64,000 bases of DNA from Icerya purchasi (GCA_039619475.1 CM077115.1:415780557-415844556), one strand, 5' to 3'. Positions 1 to 12,368 are shown, numbered from the stretch's first letter. Notes: generated from the letters alone by a model not told the origin. Numbers and translations: made by a program.

Positions 1-2079
1 ATACTGTTTTGAGTTGGATGAGAATTGTATCGGCAAACTTTGTCGGTATAGTTAATTTTTTGAATAAATCTTGAGCGGGTGAAGATTTACTGCTGTTTTG
101 TATTAGTGCCACGATTTAGACGAAGGGGATACTTTCTTTAAGAGTTTTCCGGTGGTTATCGATGTCCTATTTGGCAGATGGTAGGATGATTTTAAGCCGC
201 TTTAATTCCTCGTCTTCATTTTTTTTTCTTTTTCTTTTGTGGCTGGATTGCTTGATTTACATTTGGGCCACCTTCCAATGTAGATGTAAATCATCTTTCG
301 GATAGATTGCGTTTGAAATTTTTAGGATTCAAAAGCGTAAGATTTGTTTGTTCCATGGGGGGGGGGGGGGTTTCGAGAAGAGTTGGGGGTTTTGGTGTGC
401 ATGTTGTGTCCTGTTCAACAGATGCTGGTACATCGATCGGTGTGGGATCTAGATCGTTAGTTGGATTCATATCTATGATTCTGTTGAGGTACTAGCCTCT
501 TTGTAATTGCTTTTAAATAGTATTTTTTATTTAAATATTTATAACGAATGATCAGTATAGCTGTATTAAAAATGTTTATTTTATAGATCGAATAGATTTT
601 TTTTTACTTTTTTTTTTGCACGATATCTTTCAAATTACGTGTTTAAATGATCATCTGTGTATATTCCGAAATGTCGTATACATTTGCCAATTATAAAATC
701 ATTAGCGTCATAGGTAATTTCCGTTTTATTGAAAAATTTACTTCTCCAACTGGCTATGTACATAATTTTGTTTTGTTAAATTTATTTCGTCTTATTCGGT
801 GCATTTTATATGGAACAGTAAGTACATACATTTTGTTCTTAACTATTGATAACAGTAATTCTTTGTCCAAGCAGATGTAATTATTATATACATACATATA
901 TTAAAGTGCATGTGATAATATCATTGACGTAATAATTAAATAAATATGGTAACAGAATTGACTATTACGGAACACTAGTATTTAATCTTACTGTATCGAT
1001 GATTATTGTAGGTAAAAATTACCATCTACCAGCTGCTATAATATTATAGGTGATTAAAGTTTAAAATTATAAAACGGTCTGTTTTGAGTTCACACGTTAC
1101 TCCTCCGAGCGGTTTCGATAGTTCAAAAACGTTACTACTACTCGATACTGGAATATTCAATAACACCTAGCTTCACGAATTAAAAAATACGATTAAAAAA
1201 AAATATTTCCAAACAAACTTTTTAGAAAATATTGTATGTATTCGCGTGATTTTCGCCAAGTTAATTTCATCGTAGGTTTATTAATAACATGTAAAAGAGA
1301 GACCTCGAATAAGTAATACCGCCTAAATTTTCACAATTTGATATTTCGGTGTTAGCGTAAAACTGCGCGTGCAATTTATTCCAGAATGTTAGGGCCAAAA
1401 CCAAATTTCGAAACAAGAGACGATACTTTTATTTGATTCGAGAAACACTAAAACGCTCTTGCGTATTAAAATTTCATTTGTACATTATAATATATACAAA
1501 ACGTGTTACAGCTAGAGATATGCAAGCCATTAGCCACAGGAAGAACAGTAAATTACTTACCCCCCCCACCACGAAGGGGAAAAAAGCGAAAAAATTAAAA
1601 CTTCTCGGTCAGCGATAAAAATCCGTTATAATTATTTTTAACTAGTACTAGTGCTGAAAAATTACGTCGAATAAACAGGTTTTCAGTCAATAATTTTGCG
1701 AGCATTTCCTGTGAAACATCAGGCGACGCGCATTAAGCGGCCAATAAAGACATGGAAATTAAGAATAATGATGATAATAAAACGAAACCCTCTGCAATGA
1801 AGTAATTGCACATGTAGTTCGAAACGCGAACTGCTGCGCCAACAGTAACCGAGAAAAAACAAATATATTTTATTCATTTAAATTTGCGTCCAGTGAATCT
1901 CGAACATAAGCTTATAGTAATGAAAAAAATACGAAGGACGGTGGATAAGGGGAATTATTTAATGTTCAGGCGCGGCGGAAATATCGATAACGATAACGGG
2001 GAAAGGTAGAAAAATTTAATAATCATAATACTTCACACTTATTATGTTAACGTTGAATTCAAGACATAAAACACAAAAT
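1..2079. other. AT-rich DNA without a recognisable gene
   Basis: Apart from the possible short reading frame at 288-470 I see nothing supportable here. A run of 14 G lies at 357-370, and several A and T runs and a short C run near 1560 are present. The open frames are short and have no family resemblance. Confidence 0.6.
288..470 (-). CDS. Possible N-terminal fragment of a LINE ORF1 (Gag-like) protein
   Basis: A short minus-strand frame starts at an ATG (468-470) and runs about 60 codons to a stop near 288. It begins MNPTNDLDPTP, is rich in proline and threonine, and crosses the G run at 357-370 in frame as four prolines. Proline-rich, low-complexity N-termini are common in ORF1 proteins of Jockey-type LINEs, and the window is full of such elements. 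There is no zinc knuckle or other decisive motif, and the frame breaks after the lysine-rich end, so the assignment is an inference and a chance frame remains quite possible. Confidence 0.2.
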
Positions 2080-2139
2080 ACATGTATATTAAATTTAAAC
2101 AATTCTAAATTTATATCACCGACTAGTTTCGGATATTAA
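2080..2139. repeat. Left arm of an old hairpin MITE, split from its right arm
   Basis: Bases 2080-2139 are inverted-complementary to 4780-4839 without indels (coordinate sums 6919 at both ends), starting with acatgtatatt and ending at ggatattaa. The arms originally enclosed a loop of about 34 nt (2140-2173). The Kolobok-like element at 2178-4779 now lies between loop and right arm. Confidence 0.7.
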
Positions 2140-2423
2140 ATTCATGCTGTATATACACTCCGATGAATATGGATTAAGGGGCACACCTAGTGTAACAGCC
2201 TACAAAAAAGGTGATTTTTGGGAATTTTTATTAAAAAAACTACTTTATTAATTGTTTCAAAATTTTAAGAGTATATTTATACATGTTTTAAGAATACACA
2301 GCGAAATTTTTGAAAAAAAAATTAAATATTTTTTAAGTTATACACAATCTCCGACGGCGCGAAAAAAAAAAATGTCCTTCACTGCTGCAGTAATTCCGGC
2401 CTTCTCCGTGGATGAAATCTAAA

Positions 2424-3346
2424 AAAAACAATTTCTCGTTAAACTAGAAGATATTGTTCGTACAATGACCTACGAGCCAAAAAAAAAATCAAAAATTGAC
2501 AAAATGGCGGCGTTTTAAAAAAAAAAGTCGAATTTCACCCAAAATTTTGGTTGTTTTTGGCCTGCCAAAATTCGATTTTTGATCAGATAAAAAAATCGAT
2601 AGGTCATTGTATGGAGGACTATATAAAGAACATGTAGAAAAAATTTGGGAGTGATCGGATCATTTGTCTTTGAGTAATCACTGCAGCAAATTCGGAAAAT
2701 GCTGTTTCGAGAAAAACGCGTTTAAAAATAAAATGATCATTTTCACTGTTATAAATGGTTTAAAATCATACTTACAGCTAATCTGCTATTCCAGGCCCGT
2801 ATAATTCACATTCCTCTTCTTCGAAAAGGGCTTGTTGAGCTGAAGAAGCTCTTCTTCTAGATGATCGACCCTCTTTTGAAGGAGCCCTTTGGCGATGATC
2901 AGCGATTCGTAGTCTCGTTTCGTCCTTAAGAGCCGCATAATCTTTTCGAAGAAGAGGAAGGTGAATTATACGGGCCTGGAATAGCAGATTAGCTGTAAGT
3001 ATGATTTTAAACGATTTATAACAATGAAAATAATCATTTTATCTTTAGACGTGTTTTTCTCGAAACAGCATTTTCCGAATTTGCTGCAGTGATTACTCAA
3101 AGACAAATGATCCGATCATTACCGAATTTTTTTCTACATGTTCTTTATATAGTTCTCCATACAATGACCTATCGATTTTTTCATCTGATCAAAAATCGAA
3201 TTTTGGCAGGCCAAAAACGACCAAAATTTTGGGTGAAAATCGACTTTTTTTTAAAACGCCGCCATTTTGTCGATTTTTGATTTATTTTTTTGATCGTAGG
3301 TCATTGTACGGACAATATCTTCTAGTTTATCGAAAAATTTGTTTTA
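2424..3346. repeat. Long inverted repeat inside the Kolobok-like element
   Basis: Bases 2424-2828 pair with 2942-3346, arms of about 405 bp, around a 113-nt spacer (2829-2941). Anchors are 2791-2809 against 2961-2979 and 2444 against 3325. The arms differ at scattered positions, so the duplication is not brand new. The left arm is the natural 3' end of the element (transposase stop plus untranslated tail); the right arm is its inverted copy. Confidence 0.8.
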
Positions 3347-4355
3347 TTCTTTTTTTCACATGTAAATAGCACTCCAATTTGGCAACAGGTATATCATACG
3401 GATTCAAATGTATAAGTCCTTTATGGGTGGCACTGTCACCATCACCAATGTAGCGGGAATATTTTACACCATATTTACTAATGGAACGACCAAACATGTC
3501 TTTTATACTATCCACTTCCATTTTTGAGGCAGATCCTTTATGATTGACATCACATTCTTCTTCGTGTAATGATAGCCATTCCTCATGAGCTTCAGGTTTG
3601 CTCTCTTTTTTTTTCTCCCAAAAAACACAACTCTGACAATATGTAGATTTTACGCATGAATCAAGAATTTTCCTGCCAGCGTAACTATTCCAAAACGGGA
3701 AGTATGACCACGTTTTTTCCAGGTACCATCGCCGCTAACAATCAAAATAGTCTCCGAATTTTCTTCCTTTGATGTAAGCTCTTTTTCTTCATTTACAGCT
3801 TGCTGCATACTGAGCTTACAAACGGTTTCGGCTGCAGTCCGTAAATTCGTAAAACATCCCGCAAAAGTTTGGTGGTAAAATTTGCATGCTAGATCCATTA
3901 ATCCGCAGAAAATATTTATCCCATTTATTCCGACGCCCAAAAGACGCATCACAGCCACAATACGTCTATTTACTTCAAATGCGTTATCAATCATTGGTCC
4001 AGAATTGATATACGAATTGCCACATTCACAAATAATAGCTATTTTGAACCCTAGGCCACCTCTTGGACTTGCTTGATTAAAAGTAACTTTTTTTTTGGCA
4101 GGTTTCACACACCACTAAATTACTAATTGCACTGAAAACTGATGTAAATTGTAAAATACAATATTCATGAGATGGGTCAATCACAACATTATTGTCATTA
4201 TTATGTAATAACTTTTCTGCGGACGTACTGGTATTCGCAGTAGATTGCTCAAACGTAAATCGATTTCCGGTGAACTTGCATTTTTTTGCGGTTGATCGGA
4301 GTCTGGGAACATCGTGAGTTCCTTTTTGATTTGAATATGAAGATTGATCACTCAT
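2786..4355 (-). pseudogene. Kolobok/Mutator-like transposase, frameshifted and partly replaced
   Basis: Translation probably starts at the ATG at 4353-4355 (MSDQSSYSNQ). The frame shifts in a run of nine A at about 4084, then continues through GFKIAIICECG and DGTWKKRGHTSRFG (about 3700), another frame change near 3650, then SASKMEVDSIKDMF and YIGDGDSATHKGL, and AKLECYLHVKKRIKQ to about 3335. These are in the order expected for the PF20700-type transposase: first catalytic D in DGTW, second in GDGDS, then the K-E-C-x-H-V-x-K-R motif. The middle-to-C-terminal part is missing because inverted sequence 2942-3346 occupies the place. A short basic, coiled-coil-like C-terminal tail (YESLIIAKGLLQKRVDHLEE region) is still present at about 2800-2941 and ends with TAG at 2786-2788. 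The protein cannot be functional as it stands. Confidence 0.7.
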
Positions 4356-4779
4356 TTTCAGGAAAATAACACGTGCAAAATTATGAAGCGCTCGATACAA
4401 CGGTCACAATAAGACTAAATGTGTCTGGCTCCGAAAATACTTTACGTGGCAGTAAACGAAAAATTTCTCGAAATTTCTCGAAATTTCTAGAAATTATTAT
4501 AATGATATATTTCTATATACCGGAAAACCAACAATAGAAACCGGAATCGTGTTATAAGGGTTGGAAGGGACAGTAGACTCCGAACAATACCTCAAGTACG
4601 TCCCGTAGCTAATGAAACTCTCTAGCTGCCGAGCGGCTGCTCTTTAAATGGCTATAACTCAAAAACTATTTGAGATATCGATTTGAAATTTTAATATGTT
4701 ATTTTTAAAGGTGTAATCTATCAAAATATGAAAAAAGAAAAAAATCGATTTTTTTGAAATCTCACACTAGGTGTGCCCC

Positions 4780-4839
4780 TTAATATCCGAAACGAATCGG
4801 TGATTTAAATTTAAAATTTTTTAAATTTAATATACATGT
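4780..4839. repeat. Right arm of the old hairpin MITE
   Basis: This is the partner of 2080-2139. Its first four bases, TTAA, are also the target duplication of the inserted Kolobok-like element. Confidence 0.7.
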
Positions 4840-5511
4840 ATATTAAATTGTGTTATAAAGTTTGCGTCGTATGTCTTTTTAATTCACAGTTGGTTGGTTA
4901 GGAGTACGATCATTTATTTATTTACACTCTCGGGAAATTATACATCGCGATAATCGCGCACACTGCTGAAAATAGTAACGGACACGTACTTTTATCAGAA
5001 GTTTTTAAATGTATTTATTCGGAGTCCTAACTAATTAATAATTACCTGTACTTTCAATTCAGCGACCTACTACTGTGTTTTATTTGAAAGAAACAGCCTA
5101 CTCCTATAACTGAATACGCTGTGGTAGTTAAATTTTCGCAGTTCGCTATATATATATCAAACTCTTCGTTACGCAATATTGTTAGTCTATGGCAGGAATT
5201 TAAATACGACCATTTTCTATTGTCGAGAGACATCAGTAACAGCTGACAACGAGAATTCAAAGAAGTAGAAATAAGAATGCGGAGAGATTTCATGACAATA
5301 AAAATAATTAGGCTCGCGGTAATAGTAACTTTTAAAGGCGAATGTCAAAAATGGTAGAATCCAAAACAATTTATACAGTAAACCGTTTAACACAGTCGCG
5401 ATGGATACGTTAAAAAAGGTTTTTTAGCCAATGTTAAAAGCCTACTTTTTTTATAAGTTGTAATGTGTACGTTACATTGTACAGGCTCTAAATAAATCAA
5501 ATAAATAAAAT
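4840..5511. other. AT-rich DNA, nothing recognised
   Basis: Short frames only. A few copies of aaataaat occur just before the palindrome at 5512. Confidence 0.6.
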
Positions 5512-5834
5512 AATAAGTTATATATATTTTAAAACCTTAATTTACGTTACAAAAGTTATAGTTTTATATATTACACGGACACACAGAGTACCTTTCAATT
5601 CATTAAAACATATAACATTTATTTATATTAAATTATTACTTAAATTAAAATACAAGTTTTACAAACATTATTAATTCACAAGTTTGTAAAACTTGTATTT
5701 TAATTTAAGTAATAATTTAATATAAATAAATGTTATATGTTTTAATGAATTGAAAGGTACTCTGTGTGTCCGTGTAATATATAAAACTATAACTTTTGTA
5801 ACGTAAATTAAGGTTTTAAAATATATAACTTATC
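5512..5834. repeat. Near-perfect palindrome with arms of about 155 bp
   Basis: Left arm 5512-5666 and right arm 5682-5834 are complementary apart from a 2-nt (AT) length difference near the outer end, with a 15-nt spacer. There is no open frame. It may be a young palindromic MITE, since its outer ends fall in A+T-rich simple sequence where target duplications cannot be told apart; a library or assembly fold-back artefact is the alternative. Confidence 0.85.
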
Positions 5835-7916
5835 ATATTATTGAGACAAACGATTACAGGAAGAAATAACACATAATAAATAAAATAAATCAAATAAATT
5901 AAATAAATCAAATAAATCAAATAAAAATAAAAAATTTCGAAAAACGTGGTGGGAGAAAAAATATGAGTGTATGTGGATCTCGTTATCGGTCGGGAATGAA
6001 TACCATGCAGTTCCACCGAGTGAAGGACTCAGCCCATTAGCGGAAATAACTGTGATTGGTCATCGAGAAAATAAGGAAAAAAAATGAACGAAAGACGCAT
6101 TTTTAAGACCGCGGTTGGATTTTTCCGTGACATCCTCTGTCCTCTTGGTTCGAATGATGTAGGTTCTTGCGGCTCCAACCACATCCTTTTCCTATTTTTT
6201 ATTGTCATATGCTCTTGCGCTTCCCTCCCCTATTGTTTCTATATTATTTTGTCGTTTCCTTCTCTGTCCATCAGTCCTCCTCGTGGTTTTTTCATTCTGT
6301 CAATCTCTGACTGAATTTCTATTAAATTGATTCTCTACTCTCCGTAAGGATCTCCGTTAAAATACTGAAAAAAAAAAAAAGAAAAAAAAAAGGAAAGACA
6401 AAAGCAATTAAAAAAAAAGATGTATTAAAAAGGGAATGTACTTGCTAATAAAGATATTCGTGAATTTTGGAAAACGAAAAAAAAGTCGAAGAAAAAAAAC
6501 GATACAAAATATGATTTAAAGAAAATAATACACCAGTTTCATCCTATTAGTTGGAACAAACGTGGAAGACAATAAACAGAGAAATACTAAGATAGTAAAT
6601 AATACACCTCGGGAAATAGTATAGAGACGAAGCATGGAGGAAAATCAAGACTGGTTGTAGTAAAAAAAACTATTAATAAAATAAACTACAAATCTGCAAA
6701 AACAAAAAAACAAAATACACAGCAAATTATAGTCATAAATATTTTTAAAATGTATTTTTACGCGATACGTACTTAAATATTAAATATACAAAAGTTAATA
6801 TTCGGACATACATATAGGACAGAATTCTCTAACGAGAAAAAAAAATTATAAATACAGAAAAATAGATTACAAAAAAAAAAAAATCCCTGTCAGACGCGAA
6901 AGACAAAAAACATTGCTGTCACTGAAATAAATCGGGATTTGAAAAAACAATATCGAGCAGAATTGATTTGTACGTAATGATAATTTTCAATCGCGGTTTA
7001 GAGGTTTTTTAAATGTTGGTTAATTAAAGAGAACGTAAAACGAGGTGATTACTGTAGACGCTTGCGTAAGAATTACCGATAAGTCATTTGACTTACAGCT
7101 GTAATATTCCAGTGTTCTTCCACTACCGTGTGTAATATGTATTGTCTTCGTTAGATTTCCCAATAGAGAATTGCGAAAAAAAGTGTCATACGTCAGATTT
7201 GTATATAGAATAGTACTTCAGAAGGAGAAAAACATATATATCTTTAATATTCGTAATACAAACTGATATTAGTCAATTACAAACCATTCGCCGGGTTCTT
7301 GTCTCGCTCTGATTACACACTACCATTTGTTGATCCCATCGATCTTCCGCATCGCCGCTGTGCTTCTTGCTGCCATTACATGCGGATTGTTTTCGATCGA
7401 TCAAATCGAACTAGTTCAATTTCTGTTTTCATTCATAGTGTCTTAGGGTTTGCAAATTTTTTCAATTACGAAAAAATATTTCAGAGAAGATTTTTTCTCG
7501 TTGAACGTCGCTACATTTTTGGATTTTAGTGACAACCGTTTCATCGGCAGGATTCTACTTGTATATCCTCTTCAAATAGAAGTCATTCGTGTATAATCGA
7601 GAGCTAAATGGGCGTTTTAATTTAAATATTAATTATAATTTTTCGTAAACCCGTGCGCTAATAAAAGTATTTTTTACAATCAATTAAAAATTTATACTGA
7701 AGAACTGAATATTTTTATTGCGAAGTTTAGATTTGTAACAATGTTTATCGTTAAGATTTTTACTTGCCCGTTCATTGAGAACAGACACATGTAAATTATT
7801 GTTTTTATTCGCAAATTAAATAATAAAATCACAGCATCAATCATCATCACGGTGTGTTACGACCGGGGTGATGGAAAAAAAATTTACATGATTTATTTAA
7901 AATGAAAATGCTCTAA
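5835..7916. other. AT-rich intergenic DNA with simple repeats
   Basis: Contains an (aaataaatc)n-like stretch at 5874-5936, long A-rich runs at 6365-6500 and 6835-6890, and one likely LINE tail (separate entry at 6084). No gene is recognisable between 6400 and 7916. Confidence 0.5.
6084..6400 (+). mobile_element. Likely 3' end of an RNase H-type LINE
   Basis: A pyrimidine-rich stretch encodes SNHILFLFF and, further on, LPYCFYIILSFPSLS before a stop at about 6312, followed by a short tail and an A run from 6369. Order and wording resemble the extreme C-terminus of the LINE at 58574-61174 (HADHIFFEC ... LPTPYCASYILSLPS). The match is short, so this is a tentative call. Confidence 0.4.
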
Positions 7917-8381
7917 AAGGGTATAGCCGGGTTTATATGGGAAATCTGCCTCCGCGGGTTTTTCGATTTGAAATCATTTTGACATCAAATAAAAATAATT
8001 CAGCTAAATTTTCAACTATTTATCTCAAACGGTTTTCGAATATTTCGAAAAAACCTAGTTTTTTGATTTTATTTTTTTTTTTTTAATAATAAAATTCAAA
8101 ATAAATGAATAGCGATTTTTTTCCTAATTCTTAGGAGTAAAATACATAAAAAAATACTATTACTATGAATCTCAGGTGGAAACCCGATTTTTAAGAACAG
8201 AAATAAAATTAAAATCAATTTTTTGACCGCGTTTTTGAAAAGTGTCCACCGCCAAATGTCTTTTTTACTCCTTTACACTCAGGAATGTTTTCATTTTATT
8301 TGAAGTGGTGGAACATAATGAATAAGAGCTAACATTTTTTTCAAAATATCGTGCTTAAACACACCAAAACTTTTTTATTAT

Positions 8382-8595
8382 TTCCTCCGAACGTGCTACT
8401 CTGTATTCTAATCTTCTGCGCCTTGGCCTTCCTACTCCTTATAGTGTCCACTCCATTCTTGCATTCCCCTCTCTCAATATAGTTCCTTTGTTAGCCTTCT
8501 TTATCTCTTCAATTTCTAATCTTTTCCCCTTATATAATGTACAATTCTCTGCGTTGGGTAAGTTGCACTGTTGACGTGCCCAAAAAAAAAAAAAA
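8382..8595 (+). mobile_element. 5'-truncated LINE 3' end inside the left inverted repeat
   Basis: This 214-bp piece interrupts the left arm and is absent from the right arm. It encodes the C-terminal end RLGLPTPYSVHSILAFPS of the RNase H LINE family represented at 58574-61174, then a tail with gttgacgtgccc and 15 A. The short sequence attat flanks both sides (8377-8381 and 8596-8600), a plausible target duplication. Confidence 0.7.
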
Positions 8596-8774
8596 ATTAT
8601 GCTGATAGAGAAATATATAGAAAATAATTTTTCAGCTGAAAATATACATTTTACTCATAAAAATATTTAGATAATTAAGAAATGCTCTCCTCCAAATAAT
8701 TAAAGGTATTAAAAATTTTTGAATTGACGTTAAAATTTTTTTCAAATCTCGGTATCTCTTATTTTGATTTCTGT

Positions 8775-9478
8775 TGTCTTTAGAAATTCACTGAACTGGA
8801 AGACGCATGTCAAGATGAAAAAAGAACAAACCATGCATAAATTAAGACAGATTTATTGGTTGATTAGGCGTTACTCCAAACTCAATCTGTCTAATAAACG
8901 TATGATTTATTGTCAAATCATCAGACCGATATGGATATATGATATTCAACTGTGGGGCTGTGCAAAGACATCCAATCGGTTGATTATTCAGCGCGTTCAA
9001 AACAAGTGTCTCCGAAACATTACTAGAGCTTTCTGGTACCAACGAAACGAAGAAATACATTCCGATTTAAATATTCCATGGATCGTTGAAGTCATACATT
9101 ATATATTGCAGAAGCGCACGAACACCGACTTCATAGTCACCCAAATCTAGAGGCTTTAGAACTGCTACTTTCCGATGATGACTTAAGGCGCCTTAGGCGC
9201 ACAAATCCTTATGAGCTAGTCACCTAATTTATTCTGTAATATATTCGTATGCATGTATTTTGCGGGTATGTGCATGTACTTGGTGTGCGTGCGTGTGAGT
9301 ATTTATATGCGTGTATGATTATTTATATATCTATACATTAGGAGTTATGTAATTGTACATAGTTTCTACTCTGTTCATGTTACAGATTAGTTAAATTAAG
9401 TTGTAACATTGTTTTAAAAGTAATGCTAATTTATTTATTGTAATAATATACGTGTACAAAAAAAAAAAAAAAAAAAAA
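8775..9478 (+). mobile_element. 5'-truncated Jockey LINE with poly(A)
   Basis: The frame from about 8778 reads FRNSLNWKTHVKMKKEQ, then LRQIYWLIRRYSKLNL, IRPIWIYDIQLWGCA and IHSDLNIPWIVEVI. This is the connection region downstream of the reverse transcriptase fingers and palm in Jockey ORF2, including the usual W-x-Y-G-I-Q-L-W-G block (here with D for G). After the stop near 9150 an untranslated tail of about 300 bp ends in 21 A at 9458-9478. The frame is open but lacks the endonuclease and the catalytic part of the reverse transcriptase. Confidence 0.8.
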
Positions 9479-10591
9479 TGTATTAAAGTCAGTGCTAGAT
9501 TAACTCGCTAGCGCCATCTACTGGCACTTTCAGAACTATTTTTTCTCTAAAGTGGTTACTACTTAAATGAATGTAACCCGATTTTAAGTATAAGTTTGCA
9601 GCGTTGGTAATCGAACGGAAAATTTTTCATTGAGGGATTGCTCAGTCGGCAATTAATGATTTCTTTATTATGAAGATAAAAAATTATATTATGAAAAGAA
9701 ATATTATGAAAATATTATACATGAATCCCGTTATTTGTAGTTTATAAACGAAAAAGTTAATGCTGTAGTGAATGAAGACAGTGACGAAGACTAACTGATG
9801 TTATTTAAAATAGTTTTTCATATATATCTAATGCGAAATCATTTCATTTATTGTAAATAATTAATGATACCTTTTTTTGAAAATATAAATAATATAACTT
9901 ATCAAATAAAAATTTTCATTTTTATTTATTAACAATGTAAAATTATTACGGCTAATAGCACTTAGAAATTATATTTTTTTTATTTCAATGAATTTTTGCA
10001 TGAAAAAAAAAACAATTTTTGACGTCAATTTGTTAATTTTCTAAATATTTTTATGAGGAAAATGTATATTTTCAATTGAAAAATTATTTTCTATATATTT
10101 CTCTACCAGCAAAAAAGTTTTGGTATGTTTAGAAACGATATTTTGAAGAAAAAAAGTTAGTTCTTATTCATTATGTTCCACCACTTCAAATAAAATGAAA
10201 AAATTTCTGAGTATAAAGGAGTAAAAAAGACATTTTCTGACAAAATTTGGCAGTGGACACTTTTCAAAAACGCGGTCAAAAAATCGATTTTAATTATATT
10301 TCTGTTCTTAAAAATCGCCTTTCCAGCGGAGATTCATAGTAATAGTATTTTTTTATGTATTTTACTCCTAAGAATTAGTAAAAAAATCGCTATTCATTTA
10401 TTTTTAATTTTACTATTAAAAAAATAAATAAAATCAAAAAACTAGGTTTTTTTGAAATATTCGAAAACCGTTTGAGATAAATAGTTGAAAATTTAGCTGA
10501 ATTATTTTTATTTGATATCAAAACGATTCCCCAAGTGCAAATCGAAAAATCCGCGGGTGCAGATTTCCCATATAAACCCGGCTATACCCTT

Positions 10592-11808
10592 GGTGGACGT
10601 GTTTTCAGGCATGTAGTATATCATATATGCTTATATATTTAAGAGAGAGAAAGAAAAACAGTCGATGTATTAAAATTAATTAAAAATTTTCAGTCACGCT
10701 CATTATGTACATGAAGGAAAATTCTGAAATCCATAATAATTTCTGGTATAAAAAAAATTGTATACAATTTTATTTTAAATCAATACCACCTCCACCACAC
10801 ACGCACTCACAATCCACTAAAACATATGCCATCAGTATGACTCAATATATTTTTATTTTCTAATAAATAACTAAATATTTCCTAATATTACATTAAAAAT
10901 AATAATAATAAATTAATACTTTTTATACAAACAAAAATAACAATGCATTCCATCAATTGCATTAATTGAAAATTGTGATGCAAATTAAAATAATCGAAAA
11001 ATATATTTAGGAGAACAATTTACGGTAGAGACCATGTTTCAAAAATTTAAACTTAAAACTTAACGTTTCGAAAAGCTTGCAGTTCCGGAGTGCGATGCCT
11101 ATAATGTCGATATACGCATTTGTATTTTTAAATGTTCTCATACAAGAATGCACAACAACATTTATTTATGCCCTTGAATAAGTATTCCTTTTTGACCAAT
11201 GGCGCGCATCGAAGCATCAATTTTTGTAAACTTTAATTGCGTCTACTAATTTACAATTTCACGAATAGCTCGGAATTATCGGTAAATTTTTGATAATACA
11301 ATTTCCGTACAAGTATTACTCCCAACAATTGGCTGTATGTAGTTTTAAATTTATTAACATTTTGCAACAATGTAACAAGAAAGATCACGCATTATTTAAC
11401 TCCTTATCATTTCTTTCGTAAGCGTCATGTGTAACTTATAAAAAAACAACTCGTATAAATTGACCAAATTCCGAATCGATGATAAAAACGACTCGTTCGA
11501 ACTTACTCTCGCAAGTGTTTTTTTTTATTTATTTGCTGCGACATTCATTGTCGGATTAATAGCATTAATGGCTGTAACGCACAGCAATTAACACACCGTA
11601 ATATCCCATATCCGTAAATAATTCGTTTTTTGGTGTACAAATTTTGCAAAGAAAACCAAGAGTCTTTACAAATACGTCATGAATGGTCTCTTTCTCATTT
11701 CTTTTGTGAATTCTTCGAGTTTCCAATTCCGTCTTTTTTTAAAATTAATAGTTTTCGTCGGTAAAATTCCGTTTCTCAGAGATTTCTACATTTCCGAATT
11801 TGTCTTTG

Positions 11809-11860
<52 letters not shown>

Positions 11861-12368
11861 AAACAATTTTTGTTCCAATATACATCACTGAAGCTAAAAG
11901 AGGCGTTACATGCGCAAATATGGTTTGGTAGATGAACCAAACATTAGCCACCGTAGCATCAACTCCTATTCCCAACTGCGCGTGGTGGTCCCTACCAAGC
12001 TGAGAGACATATAGTCCTCGTTCTTACAATAAATTACAAATAATAATAATACAAATAATATCGAAATTAGCGATAACGATAGAATCAAAAGAAATCAATT
12101 AAATTGAACGCAATAATAATAATAAAAAAACTAAGTTAAAATTATAGCATCACCAACACAATCTGGCAGGAGGCATAAAATGCATCTCCCAATTCGCTTG
12201 GCCACCTAGATAGATTAGGCTACTTTCCTCAGCAAGCCAATAAGAAATAAGAAAACCCGTAGCAGCCAAGACTACAATAGACATCCTGAGTTGATCAAAA
12301 AATTTGGGTGTGGCTGTGCTGGGACACGGGGCCATTGATTTAACGTGAAACGCCTACATCGGTTTAAG

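Larger units (their letters stand above)
2178..4779 (-). mobile_element. Kolobok-like DNA transposon flanked by TTAA, defective
   Basis: The ends are terminal inverted repeats, GGGGCACACCTAGTGT at 2178 and its complement ending at 4779, and each end is flanked by TTAA (2174-2177 and 4780-4783). TTAA target duplications are typical of Kolobok and piggyBac superfamilies. The minus-strand coding sequence has D-G-T-W and G-D-G-D-S motifs of the Mutator/Kolobok-like transposase domain (Pfam PF20700 type), which favours Kolobok. The element is broken: the coding sequence has a frameshift, and the stretch that should carry the last catalytic acid is replaced by an inverted copy of the element's own 3' end (2942-3346). 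Confidence 0.75.
7917..10591. mobile_element. Element with very long terminal inverted repeats, no transposase seen
   Basis: The sequence aagggtatagccgggtttat at 7917 is repeated in inverse at the other end (finishing ctataccctt at 10591). The inverted similarity runs inward for about 580 bp: 7917-8376 plus 8601 to about 8745 on the left against 10012-10591 on the right. Two LINE fragments sit inside (8382-8595 and about 8775-9478). The remaining core, about 9480-10010, has only short frames. No convincing target duplication is visible, so the superfamily cannot be named. Confidence 0.7.

Noticed and set aside
307..495. Plus-strand frame of 62 codons across the G run
   Set aside because: Low-complexity glycine run; the opposite strand gives a more plausible, though still weak, reading.
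3089..3280. Plus-strand frame inside the Kolobok-like element
   Set aside because: Lies entirely in the inverted-repeat arm, antisense to the transposase direction, with no family words.
2178..4779. piggyBac assignment from TTAA flanks
   Set aside because: The transposase has D-G-T-W and G-D-G-D-S motifs of the Mutator/Kolobok-like domain, not piggyBac words.
9720..9800. Acidic peptide end (VNEDSDED) before a stop inside the 7917 element
   Set aside because: Looks like a transposase terminus, but a stop lies about 17 codons upstream and nothing else supports it.
11745..11975. Minus-strand frame with repeated IY
   Set aside because: Translation of a (TA)n microsatellite.
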